Source: CAYWHE01 sp964458125 (GTDB lineage: Bacteria; Bacteroidota; Bacteroidia; AKYH767-A; OLB10). From it: DNA of 37,459 bases. The DNA lies in contig CAYWHE010000008.1 of assembly GCA_964458125.1 (NCBI GenBank), forward strand, positions 1 through 37,459, in the 5' to 3' direction. The notes beneath the pieces were generated by a model. The model had not been told where the DNA came from and made no database searches. It saw nothing but the letters and a program-made list of their open reading frames with translations. Below are positions 16,590-25,073 of this stretch, piece after piece (positions within the stretch are counted from its first letter, which is position 1; each line of letters starts with the position of its first letter). The position numbers and the translations under genes were made by a program.

Positions 16590-16638
16590 TGATTTGAGCG
16601 GCACCGAACATGTATCTTACCAACCAATTAACCAACCT

Positions 16639-17373
16639 ATGAAAACCAGTTTAATTTACCTGATTTTACTGACTGCCCTGGTCGTGACCGGCTGCACCAG
16701 GGATAAAGAGGATGAATCCGTGTCCCCCGTCCAAAAGGAGGGTACTGTCCGCTTTTCCGTCAGTTATTCCGTTGACGGGCAGCCCCTGTTATTGGATACC
16801 CTCCTTTACCAGAATGAAGCAGGCAATCCCTATGAAGTTTCCCGGATCATCTATTATTTATCAGGCTTCACCTTTTTTCAAACAGACGGCAGTACTTACC
16901 ATGCCGACCATGTTCAGTATATCGAGGCCGGTGTGGATTCCACCAATACGTTCAACATCAGTTCCATCCCCAATGGCACTTATTCCTCCCTGCAATTTTA
17001 TATCGGTGTGGATTCGATCCGCAACATTCCCGGAGGACTTCCCGATACGTGGGAAAATTTAAATATGGAATGGCCTGTTTCCATGGGAGGCGGCTATCAT
17101 TTTCTCAAGTTTGAAGGGTATTACACAGACACCTGTTGCAGCAATGGATTTGCCATGCATATTGGCCGTAATGAATGCCTGGTCACGGTGAACCATCCGG
17201 TTTCATTTGAAATGAAATCAAATGAAATACAGGTCAGCCTGAATATGAATGTCAATGAGTGGTTTAAAAATCCGCATACCTGGGATTTGAACACCGATGG
17301 CAATTATACCATGGGAAATTTACCGGCCATGCTTAAACTTGCTGAAAACGGAGCGGATGTCTTTAACCAGTAA
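16639..17373 (+). CDS. MbnP-like copper-binding lipoprotein
   Basis: A 244-residue exported lipoprotein from ATG 16639: signal peptide MKTSLIYLILLTALVVTGC with the lipidated Cys at 19. The mature part has the MbnP-family features: YEVSRIIYYLSGFTF, then a NMEWPVSMGGGYHFLKFEG core, then AMHIGRNECL. MbnP proteins are partners of MbnH di-heme enzymes and bind copper through an oxidised tryptophan. The family is found with methanobactin genes and elsewhere in copper handling. Only one Trp lies in the core here, where others have M-x-W-x-W. The MbnH-like gene starts 10 bases downstream. A Fnr-type site lies upstream. No methanobactin genes are present. Confidence 0.8.
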   Translation: MKTSLIYLILLTALVVTGCTRDKEDESVSPVQKEGTVRFSVSYSVDGQPLLLDTLLYQNEAGNPYEVSRIIYYLSGFTFFQTDGSTYHADHVQYIEAGVDSTNTFNISSIPNGTYSSLQFYIGVDSIRNIPGGLPDTWENLNMEWPVSMGGGYHFLKFEGYYTDTCCSNGFAMHIGRNECLVTVNHPVSFEMKSNEIQVSLNMNVNEWFKNPHTWDLNTDGNYTMGNLPAMLKLAENGADVFNQ

Positions 17374-17383
17374 AATCAGGATC

Positions 17384-18466
17384 ATGAAACGATATTTCAA
17401 ATACGGGTTGATGTTATTGCCGGTCCTCCTGTCCATTGGCGTAACTTCCTGCAAAAAAGATGACAGTCAACAAGAGGACAACAGTTCCTATACGCCAACA
17501 CCCTATTGGATCCAGGTGCCGGCCGGCTTTCCGACTCCCGTCATCCCCGCCTCCAATCCCATGACTGTGGAAGGAATCGCGTTGGGCAGGAGTCTGTATT
17601 ACGACCCGATTTTATCTTCCAACGGCTTAAGCTGTTCTTCCTGCCATGTCCGGGAAAAATCCTTTTCCACAGGGCTCTTCCTGACCGCCACGGGGGAACC
17701 CAAAAGCGTTCCTCCACATGTGAATCTGGCCTGGAACCCGGATTACAACTGGAACGGATCGGAACCTGTGCTGGACCACCTCTGTCTGGGAGATTTTGAA
17801 CCCGAGTTTTTCAACACCAACCAGGACTCCCTCTATGCACGCCTTGCCGCCCATGCCAGTTATCCCGGCTTATTTTACCAGGCATTCGGGATTAAAAAAA
17901 TCAACGAAGTGGGATACGGTGAACTGAAGCAATACATCGTTAATTCCATTTCCCAGTTCCTGCGTTCCATGATTTCGTCCAACTCCAGGTACGACCGGTT
18001 TATGCGCCATGAACTCATGTTAAACGAATCGGAAATGCGGGGTTATGCCATTTTCACAACGGAAAAAGGCGATTGCTTTCATTGCCATGGATCCGTGCTG
18101 GCCACGGATAACCTGTTCCACAATACGGGACTGGAAGAAACGCCTGCCGGTTATAACAGCGGACGATACCTGGTCACGCATAACAGTACCGATATTGGCA
18201 AATTCAGTTCGCCTACCATTCGCAATATTGAACTGACAGCCCCCTACATGCATGACGGCCGCTTTCAGACACTGGAAGAAGTGGTTGAGTTTTACAATTC
18301 CGGTGTTCACCGCAACTCCCCGAATATTGACCCGATCATGACCAAACCCGGAAAGGAATACGGCCTTGATCTGACCCCGCTTCAGAAAGACGACCTGGTC
18401 AATTTTCTCAAAACCTTTACAGACAGTTCCTTTATCCATAATCCGGCCTACCAGAAACCATTCTGA
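17384..18466 (+). CDS. MbnH-like di-heme cytochrome c peroxidase/MauG family lipoprotein
   Basis: A 360-residue lipoprotein starting at ATG 17384 (the longer in-frame start at 17297 would overlap mbnP). Lipobox GVTSC puts the lipidated Cys at 23. Two c-heme sites are seen: CSSCH (84-88) and CFHCH (231-235). The region following the second heme (TGLEE, SPTIRNIELTAPYMHDGRFQTLEEVVEFYNSG) is typical of the bacterial cytochrome c peroxidase/MauG family. MbnH members use a bis-Fe(IV) state to oxidise a tryptophan in their MbnP partner. Pairing with the MbnP-like gene supports that reading over a plain peroxidase. It converges on the Fnr-type gene with a 39-base gap. Confidence 0.88.
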   Translation: MKRYFKYGLMLLPVLLSIGVTSCKKDDSQQEDNSSYTPTPYWIQVPAGFPTPVIPASNPMTVEGIALGRSLYYDPILSSNGLSCSSCHVREKSFSTGLFLTATGEPKSVPPHVNLAWNPDYNWNGSEPVLDHLCLGDFEPEFFNTNQDSLYARLAAHASYPGLFYQAFGIKKINEVGYGELKQYIVNSISQFLRSMISSNSRYDRFMRHELMLNESEMRGYAIFTTEKGDCFHCHGSVLATDNLFHNTGLEETPAGYNSGRYLVTHNSTDIGKFSSPTIRNIELTAPYMHDGRFQTLEEVVEFYNSGVHRNSPNIDPIMTKPGKEYGLDLTPLQKDDLVNFLKTFTDSSFIHNPAYQKPF

Positions 18467-18505
18467 ACAAGAAAATAATAAGTCCCGGATGAACCGGTCC
18501 TGTAT

Positions 18506-19222
18506 TTAAAAAGTGGGGAATTTTGAAATGATTTCCCTTACAGCTTCCGGCTTGAGCAGTGCAATTCGTTTGGAGTCAATCCGGATCAGGCCTTCCTTGT
18601 TCATCAATGACATGGTACGGATCAGTTCTTCAATGGAACAACCGATGATTTCGGAAAGTTCCTTTCTTGAAATCTGAACATTTAAATAGTTCAGCCCTTC
18701 GGATTTCTTTATCCCGAAAACGTCACGCAGGTATAAAAGCGTATGGGCCATGCGTTGCCTGACGGTCATCTGGTTGGAGTATAATAATTTGTATTCTGCC
18801 TTTTTCATTTCATCAGCATAAACCATCAGCAGGTTCAGCGTAAGGGCATTGTTGCGATGGAGGGCATCCATAAAAAAACCGATCGGAATGAAGCAGATTC
18901 CGGAAACATCCATGGCAGCTGTGCTGATCGGATACAGCATATGATGACCAATACCCCGGTGTCCGATTATGCTGCCTGATCCGGCGAGTCTGACTATCTG
19001 CACGCGGTCCTCATTGCCCGTAATGTAAACTTTTACCTTGCCGGTATGAATAAAATAAATCCCGGAAACGGGCGTGCCCTGCCGTATGATCACCTCTCCT
19101 TTCTTATAAACCGTATAGGCCTTTTTCCTTGCCAGCATACGTTTGGTTATATCATTGGCGAACATATTGATGAAGCAGTTCCGGGATGTACAACCTGTAC
19201 AGTAAGGCACTTCTGAATTCAT
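18506..19222 (-). CDS. Crp/Fnr family regulator with FNR-type cysteines
   Basis: A 238-residue regulator with an N-terminal effector domain (about 20-140) and a C-terminal winged helix (about 150-225). Cysteines 8, 11 and 16 form a C-x2-C-x4-C cluster in front of the domain. Cys110 sits in SGICFIP, the place of FNR Cys122 (VCEIP). Together they fit a [4Fe-4S] oxygen- or NO-sensing site. The recognition helix (SIEELIRTMSLMNKEGLI) keeps the Glu and Arg (198, 202) that read TGA half-sites in FNR, with Ile in place of the intervening Ser. It is the last gene after nosY (36-base gap), so it may be part of the nos operon. Likely targets are the TGA...TCA sites at 13990, 16576 and 25637. Confidence 0.9.
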   Translation of the reverse strand: MNSEVPYCTGCTSRNCFINMFANDITKRMLARKKAYTVYKKGEVIIRQGTPVSGIYFIHTGKVKVYITGNEDRVQIVRLAGSGSIIGHRGIGHHMLYPISTAAMDVSGICFIPIGFFMDALHRNNALTLNLLMVYADEMKKAEYKLLYSNQMTVRQRMAHTLLYLRDVFGIKKSEGLNYLNVQISRKELSEIIGCSIEELIRTMSLMNKEGLIRIDSKRIALLKPEAVREIISKFPTF

Positions 19223-19258
19223 ATGTCAGTCATTTTTGTTAAATCGTGCTTCATTCCG

Positions 19259-20026
19259 TTAAAGATTTTTCTTCTTAAACTTCCGGATCGCCAGCCAGGC
19301 CGGAAAGACAAACCAGGATATTAAAATCAGGACTGCGAGTGTCATTCCTCCCGTGCTGCTGAAAAAATCCCTGAACAGCACCCCGGTATATCCCATAATG
19401 GCCGCAATATCAATCTCGAGGAGTATGAATACCCGGACCAGGTCAACCGGATTCAGGCAGGAAAGCAAAATCATGTAATTTTCAATGGGGTAATCAGAAA
19501 ACTGGAACATGAGGAATAACACCAGTCCGTCATAGATCAGGGTAAAGTAAAACCAGAGGAGGATCGTCAACCCGATGCCTTTGGCTTTATCCTTCGTATA
19601 CACGGCAGCCACCAGGGCGAAGGACGTAAAACAGGCCGTGAGCAGCATGCCGGACAACATAAAATACAGGCTTGTTTTGCCGGCTGAAAAAATGAACAGG
19701 GGAATTCCGATGCCGATGATCAGGGCAAGGCAAAGGGAACCCACCAGGCCGTAAAGGATGCATCGCATAATGGTTACGCGTTTGAGGGGCTGGGCCACCA
19801 GGAGCTCGATAAATTCCGCCGAATTGTAAAAATAGATGGTGGAGAATACGCCGCAGATCAAAGGTATGACGATCAGTTCAATGTTCAACAGGCTGATGAT
19901 GGCCTTTTCGCCGGAATCGGAAATCTGGAAAATACTCAGACTGATCAGCAGCAGGGCAAGCGTATAACCCAGCACAATTTTATTGCGCAGAATATCGATG
20001 AATATATATTTAAGCAGTTTCAGCAT
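19259..20026 (-). CDS. nosY: NosY, permease of the Cu-maturation ABC transporter
   Basis: A 255-residue inner-membrane protein with six predicted spans, of the ABC-2 permease type, at the NosY position of a nos cluster. With NosF and NosD it forms the complex that matures the CuZ site of N2O reductase, thought to deliver sulfur or copper-sulfur units to the periplasm. Its start overlaps nosF by 17 bases, so stoichiometric translation is likely. The charged C-terminus (IRKFKKKNL) is cytoplasmic by the positive-inside rule. Assignment rests on topology plus gene order; the sequence itself is a generic permease. Confidence 0.9.
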   Translation of the reverse strand: MLKLLKYIFIDILRNKIVLGYTLALLLISLSIFQISDSGEKAIISLLNIELIVIPLICGVFSTIYFYNSAEFIELLVAQPLKRVTIMRCILYGLVGSLCLALIIGIGIPLFIFSAGKTSLYFMLSGMLLTACFTSFALVAAVYTKDKAKGIGLTILLWFYFTLIYDGLVLFLMFQFSDYPIENYMILLSCLNPVDLVRVFILLEIDIAAIMGYTGVLFRDFFSSTGGMTLAVLILISWFVFPAWLAIRKFKKKNL

Positions 20027-20735
20027 GTTCCTGGTATCCCATTATCCTGGCAATGGCCCTGGCCAGTTTCAGTTCACCGGTTTCCTGCCGGATGAGTTCA
20101 ATATCCTTATGGAAAGAAATTTGTCCATCCTGGAGAAATATAATTTCATCCACCAGGTCATCCAGGTCGCTGAGTACATGTGAAGTCACCAGGATGAGTT
20201 TGCCCTTTCGCTTTTCAGACCGGATTTTTTCCTTCAACAGCTCGGTAGAAACCGGGTCAAGCCCGGCGGTCGGTTCATCCAGGATGAGAATGGCCGGATC
20301 AAATAAAAAAGCCAGGCAGGCGCTTATTTTTTGCCGTGTACCTCCCGATAAGGTACCTAGCCTTTTTTCCGGAATGTCATCGATGCCAAACAGCTTCATC
20401 AGCGTGGTATCAACTTGTTCCCGATCCCTTTTACGCAGACCGAGGATCATGTTAAACAGCTGGTTGATGGTCATGTTTTCCGGATAACGGCCGATCTGGG
20501 GCATATAGCCGATCTGCTCCCGGTAACTCCACTTCCCGATGACGGAGGCGCCTTCCACGTAAATGGAGCCTTCATCCGGGATTACCAGTCCGAGCAGGGA
20601 TTTGATCAGGGTGGTTTTACCCGAGGCATTCGGACCGATGAGGGCTATGCAACGGCTTTTTTCCAGAACCAGGTTCACCTTATTCAATACCATAAGTTTA
20701 CCGAATTGCTTGGTTACGTTTTCAAAGCGAATCAT
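20010..20735 (-). CDS. nosF: NosF, ATPase of the Cu-maturation ABC transporter
   Basis: A 241-residue ABC ATPase. Walker A is GPNASGKTT, the signature is LSGGTRQK, Walker B runs into LILDEPTAGLDP and the switch histidine is in VTSHVLSD. It powers the NosDFY complex that assembles CuZ in N2O reductase. It overlaps nosD by one base (TGATG) and nosY by 17 bases. It is somewhat shorter than proteobacterial NosF (about 300 residues), as it lacks a long C-terminal extension. Confidence 0.93.
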   Translation of the reverse strand: MIRFENVTKQFGKLMVLNKVNLVLEKSRCIALIGPNASGKTTLIKSLLGLVIPDEGSIYVEGASVIGKWSYREQIGYMPQIGRYPENMTINQLFNMILGLRKRDREQVDTTLMKLFGIDDIPEKRLGTLSGGTRQKISACLAFLFDPAILILDEPTAGLDPVSTELLKEKIRSEKRKGKLILVTSHVLSDLDDLVDEIIFLQDGQISFHKDIELIRQETGELKLARAIARIMGYQEHAETA

Positions 20736-21979
20736 CAGGACAAGTGTTTCATGAGTGGCTTATCATCTTTCAGATCTACAGGTGTCAGACCGGGGATGGC
20801 TTTTTCGGTCCGTTCCAGCAGCATGACCATAAAACTCCTGAACAGCATGATACTGTATGGCATGCGCTCCGCAATTACCGAGTACAGGCTGACCGGACGA
20901 TAAGGAATGTCACCAATACCATCCCGGTTTGTATCATATCCTTCATATTTATCCCAGAAATTATATTCAAATTTATTCAGCACCAGGGATCCGTTCGTAG
21001 CTACATCAAAGGTATTTCTCAAAAAGGCATTATGCTCCACCTGTATAGCGGAGCAGCTGGCCTGAATCCGGAAGGCCCAGCCGTTAGATGAAAAAGTATT
21101 GTTTCTGACCAGAATCCTGCTTGTTCCTTCCATGTAAATGCCGATGGTATTGGCTGTAAAATTATTCCCCTCGACATGACTGTCTGAAATATCCTTCATC
21201 AGTATTCCATAGGAGGATTCTCCAAGGTTCCGGCTGAAGGTGTTCCCTTTCATCGTCACCTGGTGTGAATACATCACCGCAACCCCGGCCCCGTTGACCG
21301 TAAAAACATTCCCCGTATAGCTGTTCTGATGGGAAAACATGAAATGCAAACCATACCGGACGTTATCATGACTATTGTTCTGTCGAATCGTGGAGTTTGT
21401 GACAAACTCGAAGTAGATGCCATCCCGCTGTCCTTGTATATCATTCGAAGTGATGGTCATGGAATCGCATTTCCAGCAATGAATGCCGTTTCCCGACTGC
21501 AATTCGCTGAGCGCACCGGAATGAATCCTGTTATTGCTGATGATGCAGGAGACGGCATTGCTGCAATAAATTCCAAAAAAAACATGTTCAAGAACATTGT
21601 CTTCAATGCGGACATTGGAGGCGTTTTCAATCCGAATGCCACTGTATTCCTGAAGGTCTGATACTCCGACATTGATTATTTTAAATCCCCGGACAAGGCA
21701 ACCGGAGGCACCAACAATGATGACCTGATTCCTGTTGTCCCCATCGAGTATTGTTCCCGGTGAGCCCAGCAGGCTTAGCCTTTTTCCGACATACAGGCTA
21801 TTAATATGATAGTGTCCCGGTTTGAATTGAATGGTATCCCCCTCCCCTGCTTTTTGAATAATGCTGCTCAGCATAGCTGTGGATTTTGCAGGAAACACGT
21901 CCATAACCCTGGAACTGGCTTCAGAACCAAACCCTACAAACAAACATGCGCATAGTATGCATCTGAATATAACTTTCAT
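20735..21979 (-). CDS. nosD: NosD, periplasmic beta-helix Cu-maturation protein
   Basis: A 414-residue exported protein. A signal peptide is seen at residues 1-22 (MKVIFRCILCACLFVGFGS). The mature part is a right-handed parallel beta-helix with repeated 'N-x-I/F-x-x-N' turns (for example NASNVRIEDNVLEHVFFGIYC), ending in the NosD-type YNFWDKYEGYDTNRDGIGDIPY motif. NosD links NosFY to NosZ and carries copper to the CuZ site. The gene sits 15 bases after nosL and overlaps nosF by one base. Confidence 0.95.
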   Translation of the reverse strand: MKVIFRCILCACLFVGFGSEASSRVMDVFPAKSTAMLSSIIQKAGEGDTIQFKPGHYHINSLYVGKRLSLLGSPGTILDGDNRNQVIIVGASGCLVRGFKIINVGVSDLQEYSGIRIENASNVRIEDNVLEHVFFGIYCSNAVSCIISNNRIHSGALSELQSGNGIHCWKCDSMTITSNDIQGQRDGIYFEFVTNSTIRQNNSHDNVRYGLHFMFSHQNSYTGNVFTVNGAGVAVMYSHQVTMKGNTFSRNLGESSYGILMKDISDSHVEGNNFTANTIGIYMEGTSRILVRNNTFSSNGWAFRIQASCSAIQVEHNAFLRNTFDVATNGSLVLNKFEYNFWDKYEGYDTNRDGIGDIPYRPVSLYSVIAERMPYSIMLFRSFMVMLLERTEKAIPGLTPVDLKDDKPLMKHLS

Positions 21980-21994
21980 AAGGGTAGCATTTGC

Positions 21995-22435
21995 CTATTT
22001 CAGGCCTGGAAAAGAGGACGAAGGTACTATTTTACCGCCATTTTTCTGAATATAATCCTCGGCTTCCTGTGCGGTTGCGAAGACGGCTTCATGTCCCTGC
22101 ATGGGACCCGTAAGTGCATCCGAGTGAACGAGGAAAGACTCCCGGAGTGAAAGCAATTCGCCCTGCCCGTTAAAATTACAGCCGTAAATATCCCGTACTT
22201 CGCTGACCTGAAGTCCGCCGGATTCCAAAAACCGGCGTGCACAACTCAGGTCATCCAGGATATACACTTTTCCTTTTTTGGTGAGTATCTCCGCCGCAAA
22301 ATGTTTATCCATAACCGTCATCTTGCAGAAACTGCAATCATCCTTGCCGAATGAAACCGGCCGGATACCGGATGTGCAGGCTGACAGGCCGGCCAGCAAG
22401 CCGGATAATGCGACTTTTCGCAGCATGCTGTTCAC
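21995..22435 (-). CDS. nosL: NosL copper chaperone lipoprotein
   Basis: A 146-residue lipoprotein; LSAC places the lipidated Cys at 20. The NosL copper site is seen as DDCSFCKMTVMD (C-x2-C-x-M). Two later regions are also typical of the family: KVYILDDLSCARRFLE and FLVHSDALTGPMQGHEAVFATAQEAEDY. NosL delivers Cu(I) to NosD/NosZ on the outer side of the inner membrane. It overlaps the preceding membrane-protein gene by four bases (ATGA), so the two are translationally coupled. Start could also be the Met at codon 4. Confidence 0.94.
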   Translation of the reverse strand: MNSMLRKVALSGLLAGLSACTSGIRPVSFGKDDCSFCKMTVMDKHFAAEILTKKGKVYILDDLSCARRFLESGGLQVSEVRDIYGCNFNGQGELLSLRESFLVHSDALTGPMQGHEAVFATAQEAEDYIQKNGGKIVPSSSFPGLK

Positions 22436-23019
22436 TTTTTCCGGGCTGCAAAAAATTCGGCTACGGTGATCCCGAACATCAGGAAACCGCTGCCGATAAA
22501 GAAAAATCCTCCGATATCGGGAAATGAAAATGCGCTGAAATTCAACATCTGTTTATACCCGATTAAGGGCGGCTGGTAAGCCTGGCCCGGTACCTGTATG
22601 GGGGCTGTAGGATCCAGGTTATGGCCATAACTGTATTCCCAGTAGTAAAAGTCAGCCATAAAATAACCCGAAAATATCAGAAACATGAGCATCCACAGAT
22701 ACAGCATGTTGCGCCTGTCCGAGATACCGGCAATCACGCCAAAGATGGAAAAAAAGATAAGCAATCCGGGCAACACTTTAAATTCAATAAACTCTTCTTC
22801 ATGAAGCGTCTTCATCCCGATATAGTGATTGAGACCGTTTACCGTTTCGACATTCCCGCTCAGCTTACTGGCCCATATCTTCAATGATAATCCTTCCGGG
22901 TATTGCGGCGCTAAAAGATCAATTTTCCAGATGGGAAAAAAAAGCGATCCCAACAGTAATAAAGAGGAAATTATTACGGCCCATCTTTTCCATTTGCCGG
23001 TCATATGTGTTTTAAACAT
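22432..23019 (-). CDS. nos-linked four-TM membrane protein of unknown function
   Basis: A 195-residue protein with four predicted spans (about 12-31, 82-101, 104-124 and 160-186). Between spans 1 and 2 is an external loop with LLAPQYPEGLSLKIWASKL and a GLNHYIGMKTL motif; a second loop has YWEYSYGHNLDPTAPI and PPLIGYKQML. The His, Met and Tyr residues in these loops could bind heme or copper, but this is not proven. It lies between nosZ and nosL and overlaps nosL by four bases, as would suit a membrane electron-transfer or copper-delivery partner. I recognise it as a recurring nos neighbour in Bacteroidota, without an assigned function. Confidence 0.75.
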   Translation of the reverse strand: MFKTHMTGKWKRWAVIISSLLLLGSLFFPIWKIDLLAPQYPEGLSLKIWASKLSGNVETVNGLNHYIGMKTLHEEEFIEFKVLPGLLIFFSIFGVIAGISDRRNMLYLWMLMFLIFSGYFMADFYYWEYSYGHNLDPTAPIQVPGQAYQPPLIGYKQMLNFSAFSFPDIGGFFFIGSGFLMFGITVAEFFAARKK

Positions 23020-23034
23020 GAGTAGAACCTGGTT

Positions 23035-23069
23035 AAAAAACAGCCGGGAGACGCATGCCCCCCGACTGT
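23035..23069 (-). terminator. intrinsic terminator inside the nos operon, after nosZ
   Basis: Read on the minus strand: ACAGTCGGG (23069-23061), a 12-base loop, CCCGGCTGT (23048-23040), then a run of T (through 23035). The 9-bp stem has one G-T pair. It begins 11 bases after the nosZ stop and ends 15 bases before the next start codon, so some polymerases should stop after nosZ. Confidence 0.75.
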
Positions 23070-23079
23070 CCTGATCAAA

Positions 23080-25041
23080 TTAATTTTTCTTACCGGTACT
23101 GAACGAAAGCGGTACATTGCTTCCGGCGGGTGATACCCTGACATATCCTTGCATTTCCTGGTGAAGGGCGCTGCAAAAATCGGTACAATAAATAGGTACA
23201 ATACCGATACGATCCGGAATCCATTTCAGGGTTGAAGTTTCACCCGGCATGACCAGCAATTCGGCATTGGCCGCTCCTTTTACCGCAAAACCGTGGGGCA
23301 CATCCCAATCCTGTTCGAGGTTTGTGATATGAAAATAGACTTCATCCCCTAATTTTACACCTTCGATATTGTCAGGGGTAAAATGTGAACGTATAGCTGT
23401 CATGTATACATGCACCTTATTGCCTTCACGAACAACCTTGCTTTCCTTTTCACCTTTGGCAACATAGGGATTCATATTTTCCTCGATTTTATAAATTTTC
23501 TGGCTTCTTTTGGTGATCAGATCAGCCGGGCAGGCCTGGGCATAATGCGGCTCACCGATAGTCGGGAAGTCAAGAATCAATTGCATTTTATCCCCGGTTA
23601 TATCATAAAGCTGGGCGCTCTGGGCCAGTTCAGGTCCGGTGGGTAAATATCTGTCCTTGGTGATTTTATTATAGGCAATCACGTATTTCCCGAATGGTTT
23701 CCGGCTATCCCCACCGGGAACACAAAGGTGACCAATGGAATAATAGGTCGGAACCCGGTCAAGCACTTTCAGGTCCTTGATGTTCCATTTTACAATTTCA
23801 GAGGATACAAAGAATGAGGTGTAAGCATTTCCTTTTCCGTCAAATTCGGTATGAAGAGGCCCGAGACCGGGCTTTTTTACTTCTCCGTAAAGGGCGGCTT
23901 CGTATTTAATCACCGGAATCCCGTCGTATTCCCCGTCGAATTGGTTGTCGGCAATGGCTTTCTGGATTTTGGTGAATGAAAATACAGGGATCAGTGCAGC
24001 CAGTTTTCCGCTGCCTACGATATACTCGCCGGTCGGATCCGTATCACAGCCATGAGGTGATTTCGGGCAGGGAATGAAATATACCATGTCCTTTAATTCC
24101 TTCGGATCGAGAACTAAAACCTCATTCAGTATTTCAGAAGTAGCCATCTGGGTTTTTTCATCCAATACATTGTGGGCATACTTCACGGATTTTTTCGTTC
24201 CCTTGCCTGCAGCCACATATTCTTCGGCCTTTTTCCAGTTTACAGCCATGATGAAATCCTTATCCTTCTGTGATGCGTTCACTTCCAGCAGGGTATTGGC
24301 CTTTTCCGAGTTGTAGCAGGAGAAGAAGAACCAGCCATGGGAAGGACCTTTTCCGGCGTGACTGAGATCAAAATCGATTGGGGGCAGCGACAATTGGAAA
24401 GCAATGTGCATGCGACCGGTGGTTTTGTCAACCCCGATAAAACTAATCGTACCTTTAAAATTTTCCCTATATGTATTGATGGGAATATCCAGATTATCCC
24501 CGACAGGGACACTAAAACGCGTTCCTGCAACCACATACTCGGTATTCTCCGTTATAAAAGGGGATGAGTGATTTCCGGCACTGTTTGGAAGTTCAATAAT
24601 TTCATCGGTACGGAAAGTGGACAGGTTTATCCTTGCCACACGCGGAGTGTTGTTTCCGTTACCAAACAACCATCGTCCGTCCACCTCACCATTGGTTTGG
24701 GAGAGTTCGGTATGGTGCAGGTCATCCCATGGAATAAATCCATGAGCGGTATTCAGCATGGGCTTGGTTTCCTCGCTATATCCGTAACCGTTTTCAGGGT
24801 TGGTGGAAAATACGGGCACAACCTTCAGCAGGCGTCCGGAAGGAAGCCCATAAACAGACATCTGCCCGCTGAAGCCGCCGGAAACAAAATTATAAAACTC
24901 ATCGTATTTGCCCGGTGCCACATAGGCTTTTTCCGCAGCATTTCCGGTTACCACCTGGGTTGCGCCCTTGGGTTTGCAACCCTGAAACAACACTGCAGCC
25001 ATGGCCAGCAGCGCCATCGGTATAATGATTATTCTTTTCAT
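23080..25041 (-). CDS. nosZ: nitrous oxide reductase, Sec-type (clade II), lipoprotein
   Basis: A 653-residue copper enzyme reducing N2O to N2. There is no twin-arginine motif: the N-terminus is a short Sec signal (MKRIIIIPMALLAMAAVLFQGC) whose FQGC looks like a lipobox, so Cys22 is probably lipidated. The beta-propeller carries the CuZ histidines in DLHHTELS, NHSSPF, SPHGCDTDP, GPLHTEF, GHLCVPGG and GEPHYAQ. The C-terminal cupredoxin has the CuA site YCTDFCSALHQEM, with Cys619, Cys623, His627 and Met630, plus the His of WDVPHGF. It follows the cytochrome c gene by 32 bases and is followed by an internal terminator. Confidence 0.97.
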   Translation of the reverse strand: MKRIIIIPMALLAMAAVLFQGCKPKGATQVVTGNAAEKAYVAPGKYDEFYNFVSGGFSGQMSVYGLPSGRLLKVVPVFSTNPENGYGYSEETKPMLNTAHGFIPWDDLHHTELSQTNGEVDGRWLFGNGNNTPRVARINLSTFRTDEIIELPNSAGNHSSPFITENTEYVVAGTRFSVPVGDNLDIPINTYRENFKGTISFIGVDKTTGRMHIAFQLSLPPIDFDLSHAGKGPSHGWFFFSCYNSEKANTLLEVNASQKDKDFIMAVNWKKAEEYVAAGKGTKKSVKYAHNVLDEKTQMATSEILNEVLVLDPKELKDMVYFIPCPKSPHGCDTDPTGEYIVGSGKLAALIPVFSFTKIQKAIADNQFDGEYDGIPVIKYEAALYGEVKKPGLGPLHTEFDGKGNAYTSFFVSSEIVKWNIKDLKVLDRVPTYYSIGHLCVPGGDSRKPFGKYVIAYNKITKDRYLPTGPELAQSAQLYDITGDKMQLILDFPTIGEPHYAQACPADLITKRSQKIYKIEENMNPYVAKGEKESKVVREGNKVHVYMTAIRSHFTPDNIEGVKLGDEVYFHITNLEQDWDVPHGFAVKGAANAELLVMPGETSTLKWIPDRIGIVPIYCTDFCSALHQEMQGYVRVSPAGSNVPLSFSTGKKN

Positions 25042-25073
25042 AAATCAACTTGGATTAAATTAGGTTTATAGTA

